DNA from: Catenaria anguillulae PL171 | Lineage: Eukaryota; Blastocladiomycota; Blastocladiomycetes; Blastocladiales; Catenariaceae | Assembly (NCBI GenBank): GCA_002102555.1 | Contig: MCFL01000005.1 | Location: forward strand, 310,001 to 374,000 | Direction of reading: 5' to 3' | DNA length: 64,000 bases | Shown: piece after piece, positions 31,762 to 43,200 of the stretch | Position numbering within the stretch: position 1 is the stretch's first letter | Layout of the letters: each line of letters opens with the position of its first letter | The notes under the pieces: generated by a model | What the model saw: the letters and a program-made list of their open reading frames with translations, nothing else | The model's database searches: none | Told to the model about the DNA's origin: nothing | Position numbers and translations under genes: made by a program

Positions 31762-32638
31762 CTAACTATGTATATCAAGTTCATCGTCTTCTTCAGTGCT
31801 CTTCCCCTCGTCCCTCGTGCCCGTGCCCGCATCACCCAAGCAACTGCCCATGATGTCGACCTCTTCTTGATCGTCTTCCCCTTCGCTGCCCAAATCCTCT
31901 TCAACCATCGGATGCGAAATGACTTTGAATGCATCCTGGCCACCGTTTTCACTTGTCACGCCACTCGCTCGAGACTTCGCTATCACTGCTTGAATACCAG
32001 CGGCGCTTCGTGTGCCCAGCCGGGCTCACGGACACGGCGCTATCCACGTCCGCGAGAGATGCGGCCGACACGCCGTGATCAAAAAAGGGAACAATGCACA
32101 ATGATCCAGCAGAGAACCGCGGCAAGAAGCGCTTGGAGCTTGAGCGTCACGGGTGACGATGCAGACGATGTGCTGGTAGATGACGCCAAGGATGATGATG
32201 CCTAGGATGTCGAGGAAGCAAATGTGGACACAGGGCTTGACGTTGCGTGCACGGGTGCCGGTAACGAGAGGCACACAGGTCGACCATGTCTTCGAGGACT
32301 TGGTCGAAAGCTGATTGCGCTGGCACTGCCGAGAAATACAGACCTTTGCGCCGTTAATATGAATCACGATAACTCAATGTTGTCACGGGTTTCCGAGGAA
32401 AGGGGGATGAAGCGTGGGTCCCAGCGTAGGGATGGACGAGACTGGAGTGAACGATGGGAATGGAGAACGCAAGGAAGCGAAAGAAGGTGATGAGCCTGCA
32501 TCCCGGGCATCGTTGCATGCGAATGGTCTGCGTTAGTATTAGTATTGCACCACGATACCAAGGTTTCATTTCCCATGCATGGGCCCGATATGTACCATCA
32601 ATGTCAACGCGATCACGGTAAGTTTTTAGACTTGGCAA
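31762..32638 (-). CDS. Possible small multi-exon membrane protein with acidic tail
   Basis: Minus-strand segments look protein-like but I could not join them. About 32638-32490 reads KPWYRGAILILTQTIRMQRC, then a hydrophobic LITFFRFLAFSIPIV. About 32330-32150 has NVKPCVHICFLDILGIIILG then VIYQHIVCIV, a likely membrane span. 31986-31762 ends in a strongly acidic tail (VEEDLGSEGEDDQEEVDIMG). No family recognised, and the gene model is uncertain. The stretch 32639-32751 beyond it is probably the original upstream region of the OSBP gene, now cut off by the transposon. Confidence 0.3.
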
Positions 32639-32751
32639 TCATCAGTGGACGTAGGTCGGACGTGGGATACACCACAGTGACGCCCATTTCACGTGCACAA
32701 TATTAATCGAAACGACGACGGCCAGAGTTGGCGTGCGTCCGTGCGCCCGTG

Positions 32752-32759
32752 AATCTTGG
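32752..32759. repeat. Left 8-bp target-site duplication of the KDZ-type transposon
   Basis: AATCTTGG, repeated exactly at 40243-40250. With these limits the two inverted repeats align from the first base without a gap. Confidence 0.8.
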
Positions 32760-33147
32760 CATGTAGATCCTGGTACCAACCACTGGTGTTCAGACGGACG
32801 AGCCAGTGGTGTCGAGACGTGTCTGGAGAAGTCAGCGACAAGCTTGAAAGCGACCCATGCCATACCCAAAGTAAGCACCGAAAGCATTCCAGAAGAGCGC
32901 AAAGCACCGCGAAATGGCCAATCACAGCTCGCGGCCAGCCCAGCCCGGCTGCCTTGGGCCGGTACCGTTCCGAAATTGTAGACGGTATTGCGCTGCCCCT
33001 CGCTCACTTTGTGAAATGCAACCCAATGCAATACATGTCTGATTGATCGTATTATCGCTTTTCGGCATTGGCATCCCCGTCAGCGCACACTTCCATCCAC
33101 CAGCACAGCACCGTCCCACCGCACGCGCTCGCTTGATCACCATTCAC
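32760..33147 (+). repeat. Left terminal inverted repeat
   Basis: From ATCCTGGTACCAACCACTGG (32767) through CGGCATTGGCATCCCCGTCA to GATCACCATTCAC. The same sequence is found inverted at 39837-40242 with few differences and one gap of about 18-24 bases near its inner end. Confidence 0.9.
32918..32922 (+). promoter_or_regulatory. CCAAT box in the left TIR
   Basis: GGCCAATCA, an NF-Y-type motif, about 235 bp upstream of the ATG of the low-complexity protein gene. Its mirror copy is at 40080-40084. Confidence 0.45.
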
Positions 33148-33154
33148 AACCAAC

Positions 33155-35746
33155 ATGGCAACGCCAACTCAATACGATCCACGCAGTTCTGCGGGCCCAT
33201 GGCGCACGGCAACTCCAAATCCGTCCGTAACCTCACTCGATCAGGCACCCCCTGGTGATGGTGATGCTGCTCCTACTTCCTTCTGGCTTTCGCACTTTGC
33301 CGACGAAAGCGACGCGTCCGACGAATCATATCGTGATTCTCACATGTCCATCGGAACGCATCCAATCTCGACCGATGATGAGAGCGACTTGGGCGACACC
33401 GAGGACCATCTCATCGACGATGACGCCGATAACGGCGACGGCGGCATCACCCCGAACACGGGCAACGCGCCGAAAAGAACCATGCCTTCCAACGCCCCGC
33501 GCGATGTTCCATATTATGACGTCGGGCGCATGTCGGGCAAACTACGTCAATTCATCAGGCGCAAAAGACATGTTTTCCAGCGCCCGACTGACGAGCTGGA
33601 GGAAAAAGCCGGATGCATTGCCGTGACCGTCATTGTATGCGACTTGACCCACGAATGGCAGTGCATCGTTCCAAATAACCTGAAGCACGACCCGGACTTG
33701 CTTGCGTACGCTAAATGTCTTCCACATTTTCATGCGACCGACTTGGCTCATTTTATCGTGTTTCGGCAGGTTCGTTGGCAATGTGATTCAACCCAATGTT
33801 CCAATCCTACAGCAGTTGATCCGAAAGACTACGGTTTTTCAGGAGCGTCAACGCATCCTCGCCTCAGAGCTTGCATCTGCAATCGGCCCCTCTGCTTCAA
33901 CACAAGTCTTGACAATTGCCCAAGCACCCCGCAGCGTCACGACGTCCAACATGGCCGAAGATTTACCTCCCAGTACCGAACCACGCCAACAATTGCAAGG
34001 CGTGCCCCATCCCATCACCCTTCCTCCTGCTCTCCAATGCGACACCACCCTCGTCAAGACGTTCACATCTGACGGGGTGCGCTCTCTGATCCACCGCATT
34101 CGCACCGAAATGGATATCCGCCGTGGCCTTGGTACGACGTACATTACTCGTTCATGAAGCAAGCAAGCAAGCAATTGTATCCTCACTCAATTCGCCTGTC
34201 AGACAATCCACTGGCTCGAGCCATTCCAAAGGTCGCAATCCAGCGTGTAGCGATGCTCCGCGAGCTTCTTGCGGTTGCCGACGCGTCAGCCGTCCGTCGA
34301 GCCTGCATTAAACTCGCCAACGAGCGTGTACTGGCAAACGCTTGCGAATTGCTCAGTTATGAGCCAGGTCTGGAGGAGCGTGGTGCAGCCGAGGACGGCG
34401 AGCAAGGTGTTGGAGGGGGGGAAGTTGATGGAGTCACCATTGGCCGTTCGCTCGTCGCCGAGGGTGACACACCACTTGTTGACTGGGCCGAGGGCATTGA
34501 GTTTGGTGGGGCCGATGGTGCCGATGAGCCTGCACAAGTTAGCGATGGCCGCTCAGACGCTCGTGTCGCCGCGCCCTTTGGCGCGGGCCACATCCAAGTC
34601 GCGGAAGCTCGTGTTGCCGCGCACTTTGGTACAGTCGGGCAAGTCGCGGATGCCCGTGTTGCCGCGCAAGTTGGCGCTGGCCACGTCCAAGCCGACGCTC
34701 GGGTTGCCGCGCAAGTTGGTGCACACGGGCAAGTTCAAGTCGGCACGAATCCATATGGAAACACTCGCGTTCAACAATTTGGCGAGCACGGCCGCGTGGT
34801 TGGCCACGGACGGGGTGGTCCACAAGTTGGCGCGACCGGTAATGGACAAACAGGCGCGGGTGTACATGCCGCCGACTCGACTTTTGACGCTTGTTGGCAT
34901 GGTGCCGTGGAGCAAGGGCAAAGTGTTGGTGGGCACGGCTGGCAAGCAGTCGCACAGGATGGGGCGCAAGGTTGGGCGGTTGGATCCGGGCAAGGTTGTG
35001 ATGTGCAGAATGGAGTGGGTGGGTTACGGCACAGCGGCGCCGCGGCAATTAACATGCAAACGGCTGCGTTTGGTCATGGACAAGGTGTCGGTCATGGTGG
35101 CGCAATTGGGTATGGGCAAAGTGATGGTCAAATGTTGATCGGTGAGTACGGGCAAGGACGCGTAGCGGGATATGGGCAAAGTGGCGGGCAAGGAAGCGTA
35201 GCGGGATATGGGCAAAGTGGCGGGCAAGGAAGCGTAGCGGGATATGGGCAAAGTGGAAGCGTAGCGGGATATGGGCAAAGTGGCGGGCAAGGAAGCGCAG
35301 CTGGATATGGGCAAGGTGGCGGGCAAGGAAGCGTAGCTGGATATGGGCAAGGTGGCGGGCAAGTGACTCCCACTGGGTGTGAGCAAGGCGTCGGCCCAAG
35401 CGGCGTGGCTGTAAATGGGTGGGTTGACGGGCAAATTGTCTCTGCTGCGTCCGCGGCGTGTAGACCAGACAGCGGCCAGCGTCATGGAGCTGGTTTTGGC
35501 CCACGCGCTGTGATCGGATGCGGGCAAAATGGCGGTCGAATTTCTGTTGTTGGGAATGAGGATGGTGGTGGACGTACGACTGCTGGTGAGTATGCTGGAT
35601 ATTGTCAAGGTGGTGGGCCAATGTCACCCGCATTGTATGGTCCAAGGGGCGTTGGACAAGGTGGTGGGCCAGCGGCAGCTGCAGGGTTTCAGCAAGTTGG
35701 ATGGGTTCCACATCATCCGTACATCTACCCTCCCTCGCCGCATTGA
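33155..35746 (+). CDS. Transposon accessory gene: low-complexity, FUS-like Gly/Gln/Tyr repeat protein
   Basis: Starts 7 bp inside the left TIR. Exon 1 (33155-33769) encodes an acidic N-terminus (HLIDDDADNGDGG) and a possibly folded part (MSGKLRQFIRRKRHVFQRPT ... VIVCDLTHEWQCIVPNNLK). A 43-bp intron (33770-33812) follows. Exon 2 gives a helical region (LIRKTTVFQERQRILASELA ... SLIHRIRTEMD) to about 34150. There the frame changes near a GCAA microsatellite and continues (SIRLSDNPLARAIPKVAIQR) to 35746. The last 400 residues are disordered. They contain five units around DARVAAQVGAGH (34550-34740), then Gly/His/Gln-rich sequence, then a tandem GYGQSGGQGSVA array, ending in Gly/Pro/Tyr-rich sequence. 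Such [G/S]Y[G/Q] sequence resembles prion-like domains that phase-separate. No catalytic domain recognised; the frame change may be an indel. Confidence 0.7.
35126..35366 (+). repeat. 36-bp tandem repeat array encoding GYGQ(S/G)GGQGS units
   Basis: Units of GCGGGATATGGGCAAAGTGG plus CGGGCAAGGAAGCGTA, about six copies, one shortened by 15 bp. It keeps the frame of the accessory gene throughout. Confidence 0.9.
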
Positions 35747-36799
35747 CCTGGGCCCATGTAACCGTCCAATGCTCATTTTTCATCCACATCCGCACCACTT
35801 GCCAGCTACCAGGTTGCACTGCAATGTCTTGTCTGTTTGTGTATTCCGTGGCCCTGCTTTCGATCGTTTTCCATTTTCTTGAACCCTTTTGTCTTGTCAC
35901 CCTTTCATGAGCACAATCTTGGTTTGTCTTGCTGATATCCCTTCGGAATTTCCTGCTCGTTTCGATTTTCGCTCTCGCGCTCGCTCTCGAAGTCCATATT
36001 CATTGGTTTCTGTCATCCCTTAGCCATTTATTTACATTCCTCGCCTGCAAATGCAGTTGTGACTCGCGATCGTATCGTGCAATGTTGCGCCAACAAAATG
36101 AAAACGAGTTGCGAGTCGACAACTGCATCTACCTTTGATTGGGAGGCGGTGACAACAATGCTGAGAGTCGCATGGACGGGATGTGGTCGTCAATGTGTTG
36201 ACCGTAGAACCTGATAAAGCTATTCGGGAGATCAGGTGTCAATCAATCACCGTTTAAAAATGCGGCATTGGATATGTGTAAGTACGTCAGACGTCAGTCG
36301 GACCAATGGGTCGCGTCGTTCGTCGTGACAGATTTGCATCTGAAAGGTTGAGCTCATGAAAACCAGACGATGCGGGTCAGATATCATTCCCATAGAGCGT
36401 ATAGACGAATAAGGATACCGTACGCACTGATTCATGCCATTTGTCCGCAAGATTTTGCGTTTTCAATGGGATTGTAAACCAATTCTCGGCTTGTTAGCGT
36501 TTCGGACCCAGAGTTCAGTCTTTTCGTCGCGTCGTCGCGGGCAAGGTGTGAACAACCATTCATTCGTAGCGGGCAAAGTGCGAACAACCATTCAAAATGC
36601 TTCCAGAAGGCTGCCTGCCTTACATGGTATCGATGTATATTAACGTCTCACGACAAGTATGCAAAGAAGTGTCGTGCTTGACGCAAATGCTCAATGACTG
36701 CATGTACTGAGGTCCGAACTGTGAATGTGAATGACGCGACACACATGGGGTATTGATGTGCCGATTACAAGAAACAAGGAAAACACAACACATCGATGG
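35747..36799. other. Region between the two convergent transposon genes
   Basis: About 1 kb with only short unsupported frames, presumably the 3' untranslated parts of both genes. Near 36540-36590 a GTGTGAACAACCATTCA / GTGCGAACAACCATTCA pair forms a short direct repeat. Confidence 0.5.
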
Positions 36800-39700
36800 C
36801 TATTTAGATGGACGCGAATTGAGTAGTGCAATTGTATACAACAAGTATGCAGCAAGCGTATCGAATCGCATGTGGGGAGCAGTAAGCTTGAGCTTGTCCA
36901 AGTGCTGGTTCCGCTGTTCCTGGACAGTCGACTTGGCACCATCCAACCCACTCAAATGTTGGAAAGAGTCGAAAGCTGCACTACAATTCGTGTGACTGTT
37001 GAAGTGAAAACCATCGACGAGAAACGTGGTATTTTTGAAGAGCGACGGCGCGCGATTTAGGATGTACTCTGATAGGTTGCATGCGTTGTCATAGATAAAG
37101 TATGACGGCGGCTCTTGGAATCGAGTCGACAGTGCTTGAAAAACAACGGAGACACTCTCCGCTTCGAGTAAGACTTCAAATCCAATGCACGTCCAATGCT
37201 CAGCGCAATAAAAGAGCAGTACGCCCGGGCCGAGCTTGTCTTTTCCCTTGGCATTCTTCGTGCACTCGCCCCGCTTCCGCTCATTTCGCAGAAGAACGTG
37301 CTTGACTGTGCGCACAATGGGATGATTTGGAAAGTATGAGCCGCACTCAAACAACTGGGTAATCGGAGATGCAGCAACCATTTCCGGCGAAGGTGCGCCA
37401 AACACAGTCCTGAGCACTGGGTCAGTTGGCGGAGCAAAGACGGAAGTAACAATATCGCGCAATTGCACAAGAAGCCTCCGAAAATGATTGATTGCGTCAC
37501 CACCAACTAGCATACACGCGGCGAAAACGAGAGCGAGTATAGGGCAGTGCAGAGACAACCGTTTGCGAAATGAGGAAGTGACACCCGAATCGTGCTGAGC
37601 TGCGGCTTCCCCGACTCGGTTGCGTGGTGCCAAGAAAGAGGCGAAGAATGTGATCGCTGGGTATGGGAGAAGCTGGCAAGCTGGAGAAACGGACTTGAGC
37701 AGCGATTGTGCAAATAAACGACAGTTGGAGCGGACTTGAGCAAGTTGTGCGTGTGAAGCAGACGTACACAAGTATGCGAGCAAGGCAGGCGCTCGGGACT
37801 CGGATTGCAAGACTTGCGCTGCAAGGTTGGGGTCGACCGTCGGTGAATTTGAGAGAAACGAATCGACAAAATCGTTTTCCAATTGCGACAAAGCAGGGAG
37901 AGATCGATCCGCGATAGTTGTTGCACGGCTGCGGATCTCGCCATTTACCCATGGATGTGAAAGCGGGTTCAAGCGGTGAGCTTCAGGGGACAAGACAATA
38001 CCGTCTGCTGAAACGACGCGAGGGCGCTCGCAGCACTTGAATGCATCAACAGGAAAGTCGATGAGAGAGACAAAACCAGAAAGAACAGCAGGAAGCTTGC
38101 ATGCAAAGTTGGTCCACTTCGTAATGAGCCTTGACTTATCTGTCTCTGACAAGCTTGACAAGCTGAGCAATTGCGGCTGCATGTCGCTGACCTTGTTTTG
38201 CCACCAAGCGTTGAGTGGTAATCCGTTGCGAGAATACAGGTCAAAGTAACTTGAAAGCAGCTCGCATGCAAACAGGTAGCAATTGCCCCAGTTGATGAGA
38301 CCGAATTTGCGCCCGTCGAATGACACAGATTGACCACAGCCAGCAGCACTGCACCGGCCAACTTCGAGCGACCACCCAAGGGCAAATGTATCGCGAGCGA
38401 AAACCACGACCTCCCCATTCTGCACATGAACTGAATTGCCACAAGCGGGGCAAAGCGCGGTGTCCAGGGGAATGACGGGTTTTGATTCTTCTTTACCGAA
38501 TGTAGCACGCATCCACGGCAAGAAACAACCTGATCGGCGGGACAGAAGCCTCTGAAGCGCTTGCTCGTCAAAGAGAACTACAAGTACGACATAATCAAGG
38601 TAACTGTAAGCAAACCCGATCAGCTAATCAGACACGGGTGAAAGAGAAATGCCGCACAAGGATAGTGTTGTTTGGACCGGAGATACTTGCGATCCGGCGT
38701 CGGGGCAGTTTCGGAACGGGTAGACGTCTGCGCCACGGGCCATGCTGCTTGTGGAGGAAACATGTGGAATTGTACATGTTTGCACGGGCGATTGGATGCA
38801 GACCATGGACATGCACCACAGAAACGGGCGCCGTTGTAGTTGACCATAATCTGCAGAGCAAGGTCTTGCGTCAAATAACCTTCCACGCCGCCGCCCTGCT
38901 GAGACTTGCGAAACCAGCCAAGAGAGCCTGGTGGAACGGTTGCAATATCGTCCGAAATGCGTGCGTCGAGCAACGTGTAGAAGGCCGAAAATGATTGGTG
39001 GTGGGACGACAGGCCAAGTCGAGCAGCAGTCAAAGCGAGGGCCACTTTTGCATGGTTGCACCCGGCAAGTGATTCTTGAGCATCGTCATCAAACACATAC
39101 GAGTTGTGGCCCATGAAATCCCTCAAGGCTGTATGCGAGGTGGGGCATAGAGAGCAGCATGAGAGTAGTTGTGACTGGTTGCCAAACTTGCATCGGAAAA
39201 TTGCGACCCCTGCCCATTTGGTCTGCCGTGTCGATTTCGGGTATGCGGCGGCACGTAAATCGGCGTCCGAGAGGTCTTGAACGAGATGGAATTGGAACGC
39301 TTCTGTTGGCGAATGAACGAGATGTTGTTGATACGTCAGGTCGCACGTGCGAGGGAGACTGTTAAAAGATGAGAATCGATGAGCAAGCAGAGCAGCAGCA
39401 TGTGAAGTTTCCGACCATGAAAGCAAGCATACGTACACGAAGGGTGTCGGCATTGGCTCAGGGGATACAGAGGGATCATCACGCAATTCGTGATCAATGA
39501 AGCCTTCGTCGCGCTCGTCGTCGCCGTCCATGAAATCCACAGGCTCACGACCAATAGCGGGAGGCACTGCGACCCGCTGTGCCGCCCCTCGCGTCCGACT
39601 GGCAACGGGATCGGGACCAAATGCCTGAACAGGATCAACGAGTGGTGCTTGGCGCTGAATGGGGTCTGTCGAGGATCCCCGTCTCCGTCTGCGCAAATTG

Positions 39701-39801
39701 GCAGGTCCACGAAGGAGGGGCTGCCCTGGCGCGGTCGGAATACCGACTGGAAAGCCAGAACCACTTGGATCTCGAACGAAGTGATGAGTGTTGGCAGCCA
39801 T
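36800..39801 (-). CDS. KDZ/Zisupton-type transposase (972 aa)
   Basis: Two exons, 39801-38687 and 38603-36800, with an 83-bp intron (GTATCT ... TTACAG) that keeps phase exactly. N-terminal disordered basic region, then about residues 200-360 with a Cys/His cluster (FCGACPWSASNRPCKHVQFH). Exon 2 opens with a zinc ribbon (CPACG ... CSAAGCG), of the kind associated with KDZ transposases. The catalytic region has GPGVLLFYCAEHWTCIGFEV, then PPSYFIYDNACNLSEYILNR, LVDGFHFNSHTNCSAAF and AKSTVQEQRNQHLDKL. This string of 'YD.AC.L..Y', 'vD.FH...H..C' and 'EQ.N..L' is the hallmark of the Kyakuja-Dileera-Zisupton superfamily and supplies candidate DDE acids. The start ATG lies 36 bp inside the right TIR. 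No stops or frameshifts seen. Confidence 0.85.
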
Positions 39802-39836
39802 GCTAACTTGCTGCTGCCCTTACAGAAATGGCTGAC

Positions 39837-40242
39837 GTGAATGGTGATCAAGAGAACGCGCGCGGTGGGACGGTGGAGACGACGGAGACTGTGGTGCACT
39901 GGTGGATGGAAGTGTGCGCTGACGGGGATGCCAATGCCGAAAAGCGATAATACGATCAATCAGACATGTATTGCATTGGGTTGCATTTCACAAAGTGAGC
40001 GAGGGGCAGCGCAATACCGTCTACAATTTCGGAACGGTACCGGCCCAAGGCAGCCGGGCTGGGCTGGCCGCGAGCTGTGATTGGCCATTTCGCGGTGCTT
40101 TGCGCTCTTCTGGAATGCTTTCGGTGCTTACTTTGGGTATGGCATGGGTCGCTTTCAAGCTTGTCGCTGACTTCTCCAGACACGTCTCGACACCACTGGC
40201 TCGTCCGTCTGAACACCAGTGGTTGGTACCAGGATTGCAATC
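39837..40242 (-). repeat. Right terminal inverted repeat
   Basis: Inverted copy of 32760-33147 (406 against 388 bp, with an extra short segment near 39880-39900). It precedes the transposase ATG and probably holds its promoter. Confidence 0.9.
40080..40084 (-). promoter_or_regulatory. CCAAT box in the right TIR
   Basis: ATTGG on the plus strand, exactly as far from the right end (158 bp) as the left copy is from the left end, and oriented toward the transposase gene. Confidence 0.45.
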
Positions 40243-40250
40243 AATCTTGG
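40243..40250. repeat. Right 8-bp target-site duplication
   Basis: AATCTTGG, identical to 32752-32759. Confidence 0.8.
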
Positions 40251-40282
40251 CCGCGGCTGTATTTAGCTTCCGTCAATATTAA

Positions 40283-43200
40283 ATGGCCATGCAATCCATC
40301 CCGTCTCTGGCCGAAATAAGCATACTCCAGGCAACACTCTCACTGACGCCAGTAAACACAATCAACCACAACACCGCGACAATTGCAGCCATGACTTCGC
40401 CCTCGGCCCCCTCCAGCGCCGGCACCGGTCTTGGCGTTGGCCCGCCCCCCACCCACACCACCGCCCCATCGGCGGTATCCGCAAACTCGACCGTCTCGGA
40501 CGCCATCGCCTCATACCGCCTCATGGAAGCCATGCGCACCGCCGACTTTGATGCCCTGACCTCGCTCGCCGCCCCACACGCCATCCCGCGCCTGCAACCG
40601 GACCTGCTCGCCAAATTCGGCTCGATCCTGCTCCTGGCCATTGCCATCGCCCCCACCCGTGTTGCCGACTGGTTGATCACCCGGTCGCCCACGCCCGCGG
40701 ATCTCGTCAACACCCCGCACCCAGTCACAAAGGAAACCCCCCTGCACGTGGCCGCACGCACGGGCCGCGACGACCTCATCTCTGTGCTGCTCAACGTGCC
40801 AGGCATCAATGATGGCGCCAGGGACGCTGCGTTCCGGCGGCCCGTCGACCTTGCCCGATCCGATCCCATCCGCCAACGGCTCGCCGAGCACCAGTCGCAG
40901 TTTATTGTGCGTACCACGGCCGCCATGCACGAGCTTGCCGGTCGCAACGACTTTTTGGGCCTGGTTGACCTGTTCAAGGACCCGCGCACCTCGGCGCTCA
41001 TTGACATCAACCACCGCGACCCGAGCTCGGGCAACACGGTCCTGCACACGGCCGCACGTTTGGGGAACGACCAGATGGTGAAATGGTGCCTGGCTGACCG
41101 CCGCGCAGACCCGTTTGTGCGTGATCGCAAGGGCAAGTACTTTTATGAAATCACAAAGAACGACGACATCAAGGCCCTGTTCAAAAAGTTTTCCAGCGGC
41201 GCCAGTCCCATGACGGTGGCGGCGCCCGACCAAATGCCACAGCTCGCTGGCATCTTGCACAAGTGGACAAACTTGGCGTCCGGGTACAAGGGCAGGTGGT
41301 TTACGCTCGAGCGCGGCGTGCTTTCCTACTACAAGCACCAGGACGATGTGCCCAACTCTTGCCGTGGGTCCATTCACCTCAAGATTGCCAGTTTGTGGGT
41401 GGACGCTTCCGATCGCCACAGGTTTGATGTCATTGGGAAAGGATCCGTGCGCTATCATTTGCGTGCCGAGCACGTGGCCGAGGCGAGCCGGTGGATCCAT
41501 GCGATTGCACAGAGCAAAGCGCAATTGAATGACATGGAAAAGACGAGCGGCCGAGGGGGTAGCAAGGGTGCCGTGGGGTCGAGCGTCGGCAAGTCTGCCA
41601 GTGCGCCGCCGTCAGAACACATGGGATCGCCGCGCATGGACTCGTCTGCCTTGTTGCCACCGCCTCCACCCTTGGGTGACGGCGCCTCGGACGTTTCTGG
41701 ATTCGACACGCAAGGTCTCGCCTCGTACGCTCCCGGCACGCCCATGGTCGACTCGCACCCCGTGCTGCCCGGCGCGCCCTATGCCCGGCGTGCCTCGGCC
41801 GACTCCACCAATGGCGGTAACCAAGCGCAGCACGACGACGACCATGTGTCGGCCGACATTGGCCCGCCGCACAAGGAACAGCTTGCCATGGCCATCAACG
41901 CCCTCCGCGTGCAACTCGAAATGCAAGCCAACCTCGTGGGTTCCATTCCCGATGCCCAGCTCGCGCAGGCACTCACCATGGTCACCACCACGGTGCGCCA
42001 CTTGGTCGACGACATGGTCAACATGGCCGACGAGCGGGAAGAGTACTGGCGCCGCAGGTGCGATGACGAGCAGGTACGCAAGACGGCATTCGAGGAGGCC
42101 CTGTCCAACTTGGCATCCGAGTACCAGGCTGTCGAAACTGAGGCAAGGAGCATGGCGCACACGTTGCGCAAGACTCAGAGGCAAATGCAGATGCAGCAGC
42201 AGGCGTTTTCGGCGAGCTCGGCGGCAGTTGTGGAGGCTCCGATTGCTCAACCAGCGGCAACGGTACCGGCGGGAGTGGATGCTGCTGCGCCCGTGTCACC
42301 GACAACCATCAAACCGGCGGATGCTGCCGCGCCCGAAGTCTTTGCCACGCCCGCAACTGCCACGGCGCCTACCCCGCCCATGCTTCTCCCGCCCGGAAAC
42401 CAAATCGCCGCTTGGCCCGCGTCGTCGCTCGGGGGTGATGGCGACGATGACCTCTCCTCCACCGCATCGGATGTGGAAGAAACCGATGACGACGATGATG
42501 AATTCTTTGACGCCGTCGACGACGAAACCGCGGAAGAAGTTAAGGCCGCAGACAAGGCCCTGATTGCCCCCTCGCTTGCCGGCTACGAATCAGCCGACTA
42601 TTCGTTTGTTGCGTCGCTTCGGTCGTCACTCCCCGTGGACCACGCCTTGCTGCGCAACGAGGTGAGTTTGTGGTCGGTGCTCAAGAATGCCATTGGCAAG
42701 GACTTGACAAGGATCACCTTGCCCGTGTACTTTAACGAGCCCATTTCCATGCTACAGCGGTTGTGCGAGGAAATCGAGTATTCCGTGTTGCTGGATTTGG
42801 CGTGGAAGCGCGAGCGATCCGACGAACGCTTGCTGCTTGTGACGGCGTTTGCCATCTCGAGTTATGCGTCGACGGTGGATCGGGTGGGCAAACCGTTCAA
42901 CCCCTTGTTGGGCGAGACGTACGAGTATGTAAGGAAGGATCGCGGTATTCGTTACGTGTCTGAGCAGGTGTCGCATCACCCAGTACGTTTTTCATTGAGA
43001 CCTGTCTGACACTGTGTATTGCGTTGCTCACCAATGCGTTATCGAATGTGACAGCCCGTCAGTGCATGCTTTTGCGAATCCGAGCACTTCAAGTTTTACG
43101 GCGAAGTGTTTGTCAAGAACAAGTTTTATGGTAAATCGCTTGAAGTCCACCCGCTCGGTGTGTGCCACGTCGACATCAAGCGCGGTCATGTGGGCGAAAA

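Larger units (their letters stand above)
32760..40242. mobile_element. KDZ/Zisupton-type DNA transposon, 7,483 bp, with long TIRs and a second gene
   Basis: Long inverted repeats (32760-33147 and 39837-40242) enclose two genes that point inward: a low-complexity protein gene from the left and a KDZ-type transposase from the right. An 8-bp duplication (AATCTTGG) flanks the element, as reported for Zisupton-like transposases. The CCAAT motifs of the two repeats lie exactly 158 bp from each outer end, confirming the boundaries. The outermost seven bases are imperfectly matched. Transposase frames are intact across one intron, so the element may be active or only recently silenced. It sits 33 bp upstream of the first ATG of the OSBP gene. 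Confidence 0.85.

Noticed and set aside
35049-35900. A 283-codon minus-strand frame rich in His/Leu/Ala
   Set aside because: It is the antisense reading of the GYGQ repeat array; its repeats follow from those of the plus-strand gene.
32760-40242. Inverted repeats as a simple segmental inverted duplication
   Set aside because: The 8-bp flanking duplication, gap-free alignment from the outer ends and a transposase inside are better explained by a transposon.
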